DNA of 64,000 nucleotides from assembly GCA_963832725.1 (NCBI GenBank), contig CAWHVG010000003.1, positions 1,178,001 through 1,242,000 on the forward strand. The letters run 5' to 3'. The notes beneath the pieces were generated by a model. It ran no database searches and was not told where the DNA came from. It was given only the letters and a program-made list of their open reading frames with translations. Origin of the DNA: JAEZBP01 sp963832725. GTDB lineage: Bacteria > Myxococcota_A > Polyangia > Polyangiales > Sandaracinaceae. Positions 8,373 to 17,090 of the stretch are shown piece after piece. The translations under genes and the position numbers were made by a program. Position 1 is the stretch's first letter. Each line of letters starts with the position of its first letter.

Positions 8373-9371
8373 ATGAAAAGCCTCGCATGCCTCGCCCCGC
8401 TGCTGCTCTTCGCCGCGCTCGCCGCCGCCGGATGCCAGCGCCGGACCTCGACGAGCCCCGAGGCGAGACCGAGCCGAGCCGCGGACGACTCGACGCCCGC
8501 GGGATCGAGCGCCGTGACCCGGGCGGAGGCTTCCCGACGGCCGCCGGCGGGCGCGACCTGCTCGGGCCGCGAGGACTGCGTCAGCGACCAGGTCTGCGTC
8601 GAGTTGCGTTGCCGCTACCGCAAGACCTCGGTCGCCGGCGAAGTGCTGGCGTCGGCCGCGGAAGCCCAGGCCGAATCGGGCGACTGGAACGGCGCGCTCG
8701 AGAGCTACGACCAAGCGTTCCACGCATTCGAGAGCGCCGACGCCCCAGTGTCACCCGACGTCGCGTGCGGCGCGGCCGAGCTGATCCTGCGCACGGCCAC
8801 GGACGCCGACGCCCGTGAGCGCGGTGCGCGGCGCGCCGACCTCTGCTTCCGAATCACGGTGCCCGGCGATCCGCGCCGGCTGGCCGTCCGGCGGGCGCTC
8901 GCGCGGCTGCGCTTCGAGGGCCTCGAGATCGCGCTCTTCGATCGGGAGGAGCCGGCCGCGCGCTTCTTCACGCAGGAGCCGAGCCGCCCGACGGTGGACG
9001 CGGTGCAGGTCGACGTGCAGATGCCGGACCTCGAGCCGCGTGAGAGCTCCAGCCACACGGCCGTCCGCGAGCGACTGCGCAGCGAGGACGAAGTCCGGGC
9101 CGTGGCGGAGTGCTTCATCCAGGACTGGGACACCAACCACGACCGGAGCGCCACCGCCAATCTCAGGATGTCGTACAGCACGCGCCTCCGCGACATGGGC
9201 AGCTACGACGTCTACGAGCCGGTGATGGAGATCGAGCAGACCAGCACGGCGGAGGACGGATTCGAGCCCTGCTTGGCGCGCGCGCTGCCGTCACTCTTCG
9301 ACCCCGAGAACCGCTCGCTCCGGGGCGAGCCGTGGAACCAGGCCGTTCGCATCACCGTAAACCTCCAGTAG
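8373..9371 (+). CDS. Putative lipoprotein with TPR-like region
   Basis: 332 residues of unknown function. The signal MKSLACLAPLLLFAALAAAGC has a clear lipobox, then a Ser/Thr/Arg-rich linker. A small Cys cluster, CSGREDCVSDQVCVELRC, sits near residue 62 and is common in myxobacterial exported proteins. A TPR-like helix pair follows (AEAQAESGDWNGALESYDQAF). The C-terminal third contains a domain with two further cysteines in AECFIQDWDTNHD and FEPCLARALP, resembling the TonB/AgmX-type C-terminal fold. It is the last gene of the 5622-9371 operon and ends at TAG. Confidence 0.7.
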   Translation: MKSLACLAPLLLFAALAAAGCQRRTSTSPEARPSRAADDSTPAGSSAVTRAEASRRPPAGATCSGREDCVSDQVCVELRCRYRKTSVAGEVLASAAEAQAESGDWNGALESYDQAFHAFESADAPVSPDVACGAAELILRTATDADARERGARRADLCFRITVPGDPRRLAVRRALARLRFEGLEIALFDREEPAARFFTQEPSRPTVDAVQVDVQMPDLEPRESSSHTAVRERLRSEDEVRAVAECFIQDWDTNHDRSATANLRMSYSTRLRDMGSYDVYEPVMEIEQTSTAEDGFEPCLARALPSLFDPENRSLRGEPWNQAVRITVNLQ

Positions 9372-9619
9372 CGCGGGCGGATCGAGCCGCGCGAACCGGG
9401 CGGAGTGTGGTTTGCTTCCGGTGGGGCCGCGTGGTAGCTGGTACCATCGAACGTACTCCCTGGTACTCGTTCTCCTGTGCCCGTGCGCGCCGGATCGACT
9501 GTCAGCGATGCGTCGTAGCAGCGGACCTCGCTGCGACCTTCGCTCAGGGTGACGGCTCCTTGATCGGCGGGATGGATCGAGCGCTCCGAGCGCGAGTCGT
9601 GACTGAGACAGCAGAGTAG

Positions 9620-9913
9620 ATGAATACCCGTTTGTTCGTTGGGAACCTCTCGTTCCAGACCACCGAGGACTCGCTCCACGACGCGTTCTCCCAGTTCGGC
9701 GAAGTCCTCGACCTGAAGATCATGACCGACCGCGACACGGGCCGCTCCCGCGGCTTCGGGTTCGTGACCATGGGCGACGTCGACCAGGCCAAGGCGGCGA
9801 TGGATGCCCTCGACGGCCAGGACCTCGACAGCCGCAGCCTGCGCGTCAACGAGGCCGAGCAGCGCCGCGACCGCGACGGTGGCGGAAACGGCGGCGGCCG
9901 AGGCCGCTGGTAG
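9620..9913 (+). CDS. RRM-domain RNA-binding protein
   Basis: A 97-residue single RNA-recognition-motif protein with an RNP2 (LFVGNLSF, residues 5-12), an RNP1 (RGFGFVTM, residues 44-51) and a short Gly/Arg-rich tail, the layout of bacterial and cyanobacterial cold-inducible RNA-binding proteins. It likely binds single-stranded RNA. It stands alone, with 248 bases upstream holding no other gene. The sequence GCTTCCGGTGG occurs in this leader (9414) and again before the next gene (9943); its meaning is unknown. Confidence 0.92.
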   Translation: MNTRLFVGNLSFQTTEDSLHDAFSQFGEVLDLKIMTDRDTGRSRGFGFVTMGDVDQAKAAMDALDGQDLDSRSLRVNEAEQRRDRDGGGNGGGRGRW

Positions 9914-10014
9914 TCGGTACGACGCGACCGGAGGCGCGGCTCGCTTCCGGTGGCCGTCCTGATACGATCTCCAACGATGAACAACAACACGCGACCGACA
10001 CGCCTGGGGCTCGA

Positions 10015-10281
10015 GTGAGCGCCCCAGCCCTCGATCTGGACGCCATGGCGCTCCGCGCCGCAGAGGCTTGGATCGGCTGGTGGAGCGACGAGCTGGCTCG
10101 GCAAGGTCGCGGAATGTCGGGCGGATGGCCGGGCACGCTGTCCGAGGCGCGCGCGCGAGCGAGCGAGCTCGTGCACCGCGAGCTCGGGGTGGACATCGCG
10201 CACGAGCAGCTCGAAGCGCTGGCGCGGGCCACCTACAGTGCCGCCCGCGAGCGCTGGCTGTCCCGGGCGGCGCGCGATTGA
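10015..10281 (+). CDS. Hypothetical protein, 88 residues
   Basis: A small, probably all-helical protein starting at GTG, with repeated Ala/Glu/Leu heptad-like stretches and a Trp pair (AWIGWWSDEL). I recognise no family. Codon use matches its neighbours and the 4-residue-periodic pattern is protein-like, so I keep it. It lies between the two RRM genes on the same strand and could be a cofactor or an independent gene. Confidence 0.5.
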   Translation: MSAPALDLDAMALRAAEAWIGWWSDELARQGRGMSGGWPGTLSEARARASELVHRELGVDIAHEQLEALARATYSAARERWLSRAARD

Positions 10282-10471
10282 GCGCCGGAGCCGCCGCGGA
10301 AGCGCGGGCCCGCTTTTCTTTCGGCCCGTGGGTGATAGAGCAACTCCGACACCGGGGCGCCCGCTCCGGTCGTGTCGTTTTCGAGGACGGACCGCTGTCG
10401 GTCCGTGCGGACGCTTCCGGCCCGAGGCGTGACGCGAGGTTGTCCGAGGGCCCAGCGAAACGAGGTAATGA

Positions 10472-10942
10472 ATGAGTCGAGGCACCTATTCTCCGGCCAA
10501 GCGGCAACGCGAAACCGAAAAGGCCAGGAAGAAAGCGGAGAAGGCCGCGCGCCGCCGGGACAAGCGCGAGCGCGGACCGGAAGCAATCCCCGTCGTCTCC
10601 GCCGAGGAGCTCACCGGTGGGCTCCCGAGTCCGGACGAGGCGCTGCGCGCCATGGAGCGCCGCGCGTCGTCGTCGCGCAGTGCGTCCCCGATCCCGTTCC
10701 GTATCTTCGTGGGTGGCCTCAGCGACGAGACGCGTGCCGATGATCTGCGCGAAGTCTTCTCCGAATACGGCCCGGTGACCGACGCGGTCGTCGTGACGGA
10801 CCGCGACAGCGGCCGCTCACGCGGCTTCGGCTTCGTCACCATGGAGAGCCGCAAGGACGCGCCGCGCGCAATCGAGGAGCTCCACGGATATCGGCTCCAC
10901 GAGCGCAACATCGTGGTGAACGCCGCGACCGAGCGGCGCTGA
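10472..10942 (+). CDS. RRM-domain RNA-binding protein with basic N-terminal extension
   Basis: 156 residues. Residues 1-40 are strongly basic (RETEKARKKAEKAARRRDK) and probably disordered. A linker leads to one RRM with RNP2 IFVGGLSD near residue 76 and RNP1 RGFGFVTM near residue 115. The RRM closely parallels that of the protein at 9620, including the DRDTGRSRGFGFVTM-like core, so the two are paralogues. The basic arm should add nonspecific RNA or ribosome affinity. A strong hairpin follows the stop. Confidence 0.9.
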   Translation: MSRGTYSPAKRQRETEKARKKAEKAARRRDKRERGPEAIPVVSAEELTGGLPSPDEALRAMERRASSSRSASPIPFRIFVGGLSDETRADDLREVFSEYGPVTDAVVVTDRDSGRSRGFGFVTMESRKDAPRAIEELHGYRLHERNIVVNAATERR

Positions 10943-10973
10943 TCCTTCCCGTTCCGGACCGACCGCTCGGCCC

Positions 10974-11032
10974 CGTCCCTCCCGCGATCGCACCGACGCG
11001 TCCCGCGCCCCCACCGGCGCGCGGGAGGGACG
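10974..11032. terminator. 13-bp hairpin after the second RRM gene
   Basis: CGTCCCTCCCGCG (10974-10986) pairs perfectly with CGCGGGAGGGACG (11020-11032). The 33-base loop is itself GC-rich. It begins 32 bases after the RRM stop and no T-run follows. The remaining bases up to 11179 hold nothing I can assign except, presumably, the uppP promoter. Confidence 0.65.
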
Positions 11033-11179
11033 CTCCAGCGACCGGATAGCCTGGCTCGCCGCGCCCCTTCGGGTGCGGGGCTGCCCTCTGCGCCGAGGGG
11101 CTCGGTCCAGATCGAGCTCTTCGTTCGAGGACTGCGCCGCGGCAATCGCGTCCGGACGCTGTGCTGAGCGGCACCGTCC

Positions 11180-12052
11180 ATGGCCACGCCCGCGCCTGTC
11201 GAGAAGGCGGCGAGCCGAATTCCTGCTACGGTTCCGCCGCCGATGGCCGGCCCGATCGACATGGGAATGGCAGCGGTGCTCGGTGCCGTGCAGGGCGCGA
11301 CCGAGTTCCTGCCGGTCTCCAGCAGCGGGCACGTCGCCCTGAGCGCGATGCTCTTCGGCGTGGTCGACATGCCGCTGGCGATGGTCGTGCTTCTCCACGT
11401 GGGCACGCTCGTCGCCACCGTCGCCCTCTTCCGACAGGACCTGGTCGACCTGACGGCGGCGACGGCGAAAGGGCTCGCCCATCCCAAGGACTTCTTGGGC
11501 ACTGATCAGGGCCGGATGGTCCTCGGCATCGTCCTCGCCACCGTCCCGACCGGCGCCATGGGACTCTTTCTCGAGCCGCGGGTCGAGTCCTTCTCACAGG
11601 TGCCCTGGATCGTCGGGCTCTGCCTGCTCGGCTCGGCAGCGATGGTGGTCAGCACCCGCAGGGGCGGCGGCGAGCTGGCCGTGCTGCCGATCGGCAAGGC
11701 CGTGCTGGTCGGCATCGCGCAGGGCTTGGCCGTCCTGCCGGGGCTGAGCCGCAGCGGCACGACGATCGCGGTGGCCATGGCGCTCGGGATGAGCGGTCCG
11801 GCCGCCTTCCGCTTCTCGTTCCTCCTCTCGCTGCCCGCCGTGGCCGGCGCGATGGTGCTCGAGCTCCGGCACTGGGACGAGATCGTCGCGCTCGGGCCCG
11901 GCGCCATGGTGGGCGGGATCATGGCCCTCCTGGTCGGGTACCTGGCGCTGCGCTGGCTGCGCGCGCTGGTGGACCAGGGCCGCTTCTGGGTGTTCGCGCT
12001 CTACCTCGTGCCGGTCGGCGTGGGTGCGATCGCGTGGGGAGTGCTTCGATGA
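11180..12052 (+). CDS. uppP: Undecaprenyl-diphosphatase UppP/BacA
   Basis: An integral inner-membrane phosphatase that converts undecaprenyl diphosphate to the monophosphate used as carrier in wall and polysaccharide synthesis. Both catalytic blocks are present: GATEFLPVSSSGH with the (E/Q)xxxE-type motif region near residue 36, and PGLSRSGTT near residue 190. About eight hydrophobic segments span the protein. The first 27 residues (a Pro/Ala-rich stretch before MGMAAVLGAVQG) exceed the family norm, so translation may start at 11243 or 11261. Its TGA overlaps the ATG of the mannose-1-phosphate guanylyltransferase gene, tying carrier recycling to GDP-mannose synthesis. Confidence 0.93.
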   Translation: MATPAPVEKAASRIPATVPPPMAGPIDMGMAAVLGAVQGATEFLPVSSSGHVALSAMLFGVVDMPLAMVVLLHVGTLVATVALFRQDLVDLTAATAKGLAHPKDFLGTDQGRMVLGIVLATVPTGAMGLFLEPRVESFSQVPWIVGLCLLGSAAMVVSTRRGGGELAVLPIGKAVLVGIAQGLAVLPGLSRSGTTIAVAMALGMSGPAAFRFSFLLSLPAVAGAMVLELRHWDEIVALGPGAMVGGIMALLVGYLALRWLRALVDQGRFWVFALYLVPVGVGAIAWGVLR

Positions 12053-13116
12053 CGCGCGCGTTCACAATCGTCATGGCCGGCGGCTCGGGGACCCGTTTCT
12101 GGCCTCTGTCGCGGGCGGACCGTCCCAAACAGCTCTTGCCGCTCGCGGGCGGGGACGAAGCGCTGCTCGCGGCCACCGTTCGCCGCGCGCTCGCGGTCAG
12201 CGCCGCCGAGGACGTCCTGGTCGTCACCTCCGAGCGCCTCGCGGCCGCCACGCGCGAGGTCGTGCAGGATTTGCCAGCCCGCAACGTGTTGGCCGAGCCG
12301 GTCGGGCGGAACACCGCGCCGTGCATCGGCTGGGCGGCTTCGCGCATCGCGCGGCTCGACCCGGACGCCGTCTGCGCCGTGCTGCCGGCCGACCACCACA
12401 TCGCCGACGAGGTCGCTTACACGGCGGTGCTCCGGCGCGCGCTCGATGCCGCTTCGCGGGGCGACATCGTGACCGTCGGCGTGCGGCCGAACCGCGCCGA
12501 GACGGGCTACGGTTACATCGAGATGGGCGAGCCGCTGGCCGAGGGCGTACACCGCGCGCGGCGCTTCGTGGAGAAGCCGAATCGGCAGCGGGCGGAGCAG
12601 TTCCTGGCGGCGGGCACCTTCCTCTGGAACAGCGGGATGTTCTTCTTCCGCGCCCACGCGATGCTCGACGCCATCCGCGAGCACCTGCCCGGCCTCGGCG
12701 CCACGCTCGACCGGCTGATGGCGGCCCCCGAAAGCGAGGAGGAAGCCATCGTGCGCGAGGCGTACGCGGGCCTGCCGGACGTCTCAATCGACCACGGCGT
12801 GATGGAGAAGATGCGCGAGGTGACCGTCGTGCCCGCGGACTTCGGTTGGTCGGATCTCGGCAGCTTCGCGACGGCGTGGGAGCTCGCCGAGCGTGACACG
12901 GACGACAACAGCCTGCCGGAGAAGGCGGTGGCGATCGACGCATCGGGCTGCTTCGCTCGCGCCCCGGCGGGCAAGCTCGTGGCGCTGGTCGGCGTGCACG
13001 ATCTCGTCGTGGTCGACACCGAGGACGCGCTCTTGGTGGTCCCGCGCGAGCAGGCGCAGGACGTGAAGAAGATCGTCGCCGCGCTCAAAGCGCGAGGCGA
13101 CGGGGAGCACACGTGA
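12049..13116 (+). CDS. manC: Mannose-1-phosphate guanylyltransferase
   Basis: Makes GDP-mannose from mannose 1-phosphate and GTP. The N-terminal nucleotidyltransferase signature MAGGSGTRFWPLSR (residues 9-22) is followed by RPKQLL, and GRNTAPCIGWA and FVEKPN are also present. At 355 residues it is the short form without a C-terminal phosphomannose isomerase cupin. The start ATG overlaps the uppP stop, and its own TGA overlaps the GTG of the phosphomannomutase gene, giving a three-gene unit. Confidence 0.93.
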   Translation: MTRAFTIVMAGGSGTRFWPLSRADRPKQLLPLAGGDEALLAATVRRALAVSAAEDVLVVTSERLAAATREVVQDLPARNVLAEPVGRNTAPCIGWAASRIARLDPDAVCAVLPADHHIADEVAYTAVLRRALDAASRGDIVTVGVRPNRAETGYGYIEMGEPLAEGVHRARRFVEKPNRQRAEQFLAAGTFLWNSGMFFFRAHAMLDAIREHLPGLGATLDRLMAAPESEEEAIVREAYAGLPDVSIDHGVMEKMREVTVVPADFGWSDLGSFATAWELAERDTDDNSLPEKAVAIDASGCFARAPAGKLVALVGVHDLVVVDTEDALLVVPREQAQDVKKIVAALKARGDGEHT

Positions 13117-14474
13117 CAATCCCGAACCCTCGAGTCTTTCGCGAATACGACATCCGCGGCGTCGCCGACCGGGACCTGCCCGACGAGCTCGCCTACGCGC
13201 TCGGTCGCGCGCTGGGCACGAGCTGGTCGCGGCGCGGCGGGCGGCGGGTGGCGCTCGGTCGCGACTGCCGGCTGAGCAGCCCGCGACTCTCGACGGCGCT
13301 GAAGAAGGGACTCCTCGAGACCGGGCTGACGCTGATCGACATCGGGGTGGTGCCGACGCCGATGATGTACTTCACCGTCTTCCACCAGGGCCTCGACGGA
13401 GGCGTGCAGATCACCGGCAGCCACAACCCGCCGGCCGACAACGGCTTCAAGATGATGGCCGGTGAGCAGACGCTGAGCGGCGACGAGATCCGCGCGCTCC
13501 AGGATCTGATCGAGCGCAACGACTTCGCCCGCCATCCAGGCGGCCACGTAGAAGAGCTCGACCCGCTCGAGAGCTACCTCGGGTTCGTGCGCGGCAACGT
13601 GCGGCTGGCTCGGACGGATCTGAAGATCGCCATCGACGCCGGCAACGGCGCGGCTGGACCCGTCGCCGTGGCGGCGCTGCGCGCGCTCGGCCTCGATCCC
13701 ATCACGCTGCTCTGTGAGCCCGACGGCCACTTCCCGGTACACCACCCGGATCCCTCGGAGCCCCACAACCTGGAGCTCTTGCGGAAGACGGTGCTCGAGA
13801 ACGGGCTCGACGTCGGGATCGCCTACGACGGCGACGGCGACCGCATCGGCGTGATCGACGCGCGCGGCGAGATCCTCTACGGGGACAAGCTCCTCATCCT
13901 CCTCGCCCGCCGCTTGCTGGCCGATCGGCCCGGCGCGCCCATCCTCGGCGAGGTGAAGTGCTCGCAGACCCTCTACGACGACATCGCCGCTCACGGCGGC
14001 CGGCCGATCCTGTGGAAGACGGGCCACTCGCTCATCAAGAAGAAGATGCGGGAGGAAGACGCGCTGCTCGCCGGCGAGATGAGCGGTCACGTCTTCTTCG
14101 CCGACCGCTTCTACGGCTTCGACGACGCCGTCTACGCGACGCTGCGGCTCCTGGAGATCCTCGCCGAGACCGACCGCCCGCTGCACGCGCTGCTCGAAGA
14201 CGTGCCGCGCACCTTCGCGACCCCCGAGATCCGCGTCGACTGCTCTGACGAGGAGAAGTTCGACGTCGTGGAGCGGGTCGAGGCGCATTTCCGGGCGGAC
14301 CACGACGTGGTCACCGTGGACGGCGCGCGCGTGCTCTTCGACGGCGGCTGGGGTCTGGTGCGGGCCAGCAACACCCAGCCGGTCTTGGTGCTGCGCTTCG
14401 AGGCCGAGAGCGAAGAGAAGCTCTCGCGCATCCGCGCCGAGGTCGAGAATGCGGTCGGGGAAGCGAGGCGCTAG
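13113..14474 (+). CDS. manB: Phosphomannomutase/phosphoglucomutase
   Basis: An alpha-D-phosphohexomutase that interconverts mannose 6- and 1-phosphate (and often the glucose forms), supplying the upstream guanylyltransferase. It is 453 residues, the usual length. Motifs are FREYDIRGVA at the N-terminus, the phosphoserine loop ITGSHNPPADNG (residues 96-107), the metal loop DGDGDRIGV (about 244) and the sugar-binding GEMSGHVFF; the C-terminal phosphate-binding loop is RASNTQP. GTG start overlapping the previous stop. A 162-base gap follows before the methyltransferase gene. Confidence 0.93.
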   Translation: MTIPNPRVFREYDIRGVADRDLPDELAYALGRALGTSWSRRGGRRVALGRDCRLSSPRLSTALKKGLLETGLTLIDIGVVPTPMMYFTVFHQGLDGGVQITGSHNPPADNGFKMMAGEQTLSGDEIRALQDLIERNDFARHPGGHVEELDPLESYLGFVRGNVRLARTDLKIAIDAGNGAAGPVAVAALRALGLDPITLLCEPDGHFPVHHPDPSEPHNLELLRKTVLENGLDVGIAYDGDGDRIGVIDARGEILYGDKLLILLARRLLADRPGAPILGEVKCSQTLYDDIAAHGGRPILWKTGHSLIKKKMREEDALLAGEMSGHVFFADRFYGFDDAVYATLRLLEILAETDRPLHALLEDVPRTFATPEIRVDCSDEEKFDVVERVEAHFRADHDVVTVDGARVLFDGGWGLVRASNTQPVLVLRFEAESEEKLSRIRAEVENAVGEARR

Positions 14475-14636
14475 ATGTCCTCCGCGGAGCTCGCAACACG
14501 TTCTGACCGGCTCTCGACGTCGATCTCGGGTGCGAGCCTCCTCGAAAACGCCTTCCATTTCCTGCGAGGGCGCGCATCTGATCTCGACGCCGATCACTCG
14601 GCCATACCGGTCACGACCCCCACCTCGGACATCTAG

Positions 14637-15299
14637 ATGGCGAACCGCACGATCGTGATGAACGACGCGCTCTACGCGTACCTGCTCGACGTGGCGGTCG
14701 AGGAGCCGGAGGTGCTCGCGCGGCTGCGCGAAGAGACCTCGAAGCTCGCCAGCTCGGGCATGCAGATCGGTCCCGACCAGGGCGCGTTCATGGGCTGGCT
14801 GGTCGCGCTGATCGGCGCCCGCCGCGCCATCGAGATCGGCACGTTCACGGGCTACAGCTCGATCTGCGTGGCGCGCGCGTTGCCGGAAGACGGCCGGCTG
14901 ATCTGCTGCGACGTGAGCGAGGAGTACACCTCGATCGCCCGCCGCTACTGGGCCGAAGCCGGATTGGCCGATCGGATCGAGCTGAAGCTCGGACCGGCGG
15001 TGGACACCCTCGACGCGCTCCTCGAGGCAGGCGGTGAAGGTGAGCACGACTTCGCGTTCATCGACGCGGACAAGACGAGCTACGACACCTACTACGAGCG
15101 CTGCCTGCGGCTCGTGCGCAAGGGTGGCGTGATCGTGATCGACAACGTGCTCTGGGACGGCAAGGTCGCAGACCCGAGCGTCGACGACGAGTCGACCTCG
15201 GCGCTACGCGCGCTCAACGCAAAGGTCCACGCCGACGAGCGCGTCGCCTCCTGCATGATCCCGGTCGGCGACGGATTGCTCCTCGCGCGCAAGCGCTGA
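14637..15299 (+). CDS. O-methyltransferase, caffeoyl-CoA OMT family
   Basis: A 220-residue class I SAM-dependent O-methyltransferase. The SAM motif is AIEIGTFTGYSSICVA (about residues 64-79). DFAFIDADKTSYDTYYERC carries the metal-binding Asp residues, and GGVIVIDNVLWDGKV completes the family pattern. These enzymes methylate catechol-like hydroxyls and need Mg2+ or Ca2+. The substrate is not deducible from the neighbours; it follows the mannose genes on the same strand but at a distance that allows its own promoter. Confidence 0.9.
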   Translation: MANRTIVMNDALYAYLLDVAVEEPEVLARLREETSKLASSGMQIGPDQGAFMGWLVALIGARRAIEIGTFTGYSSICVARALPEDGRLICCDVSEEYTSIARRYWAEAGLADRIELKLGPAVDTLDALLEAGGEGEHDFAFIDADKTSYDTYYERCLRLVRKGGVIVIDNVLWDGKVADPSVDDESTSALRALNAKVHADERVASCMIPVGDGLLLARKR

Positions 15300-15457
15300 G
15301 GGCCGTCCGCCTTCGCCCTCGGCAACCGGTCGGCTCTCGCGGGCGACGCCCCGCCTGTCCGTCCCTCCTCGCAACGGCCGGGGCTCTCGACGCTCGGCAC
15401 CCGCTCGGCACCCGGCCGTCGCGCGCCGAGGTCGTTCGGGCTCGGCATTTCGACGAG

Positions 15458-15475
15458 CGCGCTCCCGAGAGCGCG
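15458..15475. terminator. Small hairpin between convergent genes
   Basis: CGCGCTC (15458-15464) and GAGCGCG (15469-15475) form a 7-bp stem with loop CCGA, midway between the O-methyltransferase stop and the convergent membrane-protein stop at 15520. It could serve both directions. Confidence 0.45.
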
Positions 15476-15519
15476 AGCAATCCACGAACGCCTGGCAGGA
15501 TGGGAGCGCGAACGGGCGC

Positions 15520-17090
15520 TCACTCGGCCGCGCCGAGGGTCACCTGCGCGCGCTTGCTGCCGTCCGGCTCACCTTGCCAATCGCTCGGACCGACCACGAG
15601 GCGCTCGACCGGCTCGCCCTCGGCGTAGAGCAGGAGCTCGATCGCCTCGTCGGTGCGCACGTTCTCGACCGTGACGTTGGGCGCGAATCCGATGAGCACG
15701 TAGACCTTCGCGCCCGGCGGGTTCGTGATCACCCGTACGTCGCCGAGCGTCCCGGAGGGACGGCCCACGTCCTGCGGCAGCTCGGTCGGACCGAGCGCGA
15801 GCTCCTCCATCGGCTCCGAGCCGGTCTGCATCGCCAGCTCGTAGCGGGCCTTGCCGTCGACCTCGTCCCACTCGGCGTCGGCGGGCACCACGGCTCGCGT
15901 CGGCCGGCGACCGTCGGCGATGGCCACGAACTCGTGCGCCACGCCGACGGGCAGCTCGGTGGCCATGGCGGGCCCGCGACCGACGAACATCAGCACCTGT
16001 GCCCGCGCCGGGCTCGCCGCGATGGTCAGCGTCCCGAAGCGCCCGCGCCGCACGCGCTCGGCCTGTGCGCGCTCCTCGGCGGTCGGGCCCGGATCCGGAG
16101 GCGGCGGAGGCGGGCGGCCGAGCGCCGCGTCGACCAGGTCGGGGCGCATCGCGGCCAGCGCCGCCGCCGTCGCCGTGACGATGGCGAGGAAGACCAGCAC
16201 CCAGCCGAGCGGATTGCCGCGCTTCTTGCTCTCGAGCTGCCCCGCGAGCGCTTCGAGCTCGTCGCTCGGGTCCCGCCGTGGGCGCCTCACCGGCTCGGTC
16301 CGCCGCGGCGGCGGCTCGGTCGGGAGACCCGAATCGAGGCGCCGCGGCGGAGCCTCCACCGGCGACTCGTCGTGGAGCGTGGCGTCCTCGTCCGCTTCGG
16401 GCTCGGGCTCGCGGGCGGGCTCCGCCGCGCGGCCGAGCTCGGTCGTTCTCGCCGGCTCCGGAGCGGCACGCTCGCTCGGCGCATCGAGCTCCGACAGGGT
16501 CGCGTCCAGCTCCGCATCCAGGTCGCCGAGGTCGGGCTCCGGCTCGGGCTCCCGCGGAGGCGCGCCGCCGCCGAGCAGCGCGTCGAGCTCGGCATCGAGT
16601 GTATCGTCGTGGGCGGGGGCCACCGGCTGCGGCCGCGCGGGAGGCGCGACGGAGCGGGGACGGCGCATCTCCCGCAGCATTCGCGACAGCACCCGCCTCG
16701 CCGCGCCGCGGTTCAGCGGGACCAGCGAGGCCTCCAAATCGTCGCGGAGCGACGAGAGGTCCCAGCGCCCCGAGGAGGGACCGCGATCGATCAGCCCGAC
16801 CAGCGATCGCGGCACTCCGGTGCCCGCCGCGACCAGGAGCGCGCCCAGCAGCGCGACCACCGCGCGGGCGGCCTCCTCGCTCGTCGCGCTGTTCGGTGGC
16901 GCGAACACGCTGACCATCCCGTCGTCCGCCACCCGCACGTCCGCCGTGCGGACGGCCGCCGGCCCATCGAGGAGCGCCTCGCACACCTCCAACGCCACGA
17001 AGGCCCCGAATCTCGGACGGGATGCGCGTCTTGCGCTCCTTCGCCGTCCGCACGAGAATCCTCGATGGTCACGCCGAGGAGCTCGCTCAC
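15520..17090 (-). CDS. Single-pass membrane protein with PEGA-like repeats (frameshifted near start)
   Basis: About 520 residues, function unknown. The best reconstruction starts at GTG 17090 with SELLGVTIED, crosses two frameshifts (about 17036 and 17010) through KTRIPSEI into GAFVALEVCEALLDG, then runs on uninterrupted. The N-terminal 110 residues resemble the start of myxobacterial kinase-associated proteins (SVFAPPNSAT). A long acidic/proline-rich segment follows, then one membrane helix (NPLGWVLVFLAIVTATAAAL), then two extracytoplasmic PEGA-like units (GTLTIAASPARAQVLMFVG and GDVRVITNPPGAKVYVLIG). The start overlaps the hisF stop (GTGA), so it is translated with the histidine operon although nothing links it to histidine synthesis. 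Confidence 0.75.

Noticed and set aside
12513..15047. An 844-codon open frame on the minus strand
   Set aside because: Opposite to manC, manB and the O-methyltransferase, all with clear motifs. The antisense translation has no recognisable domain.
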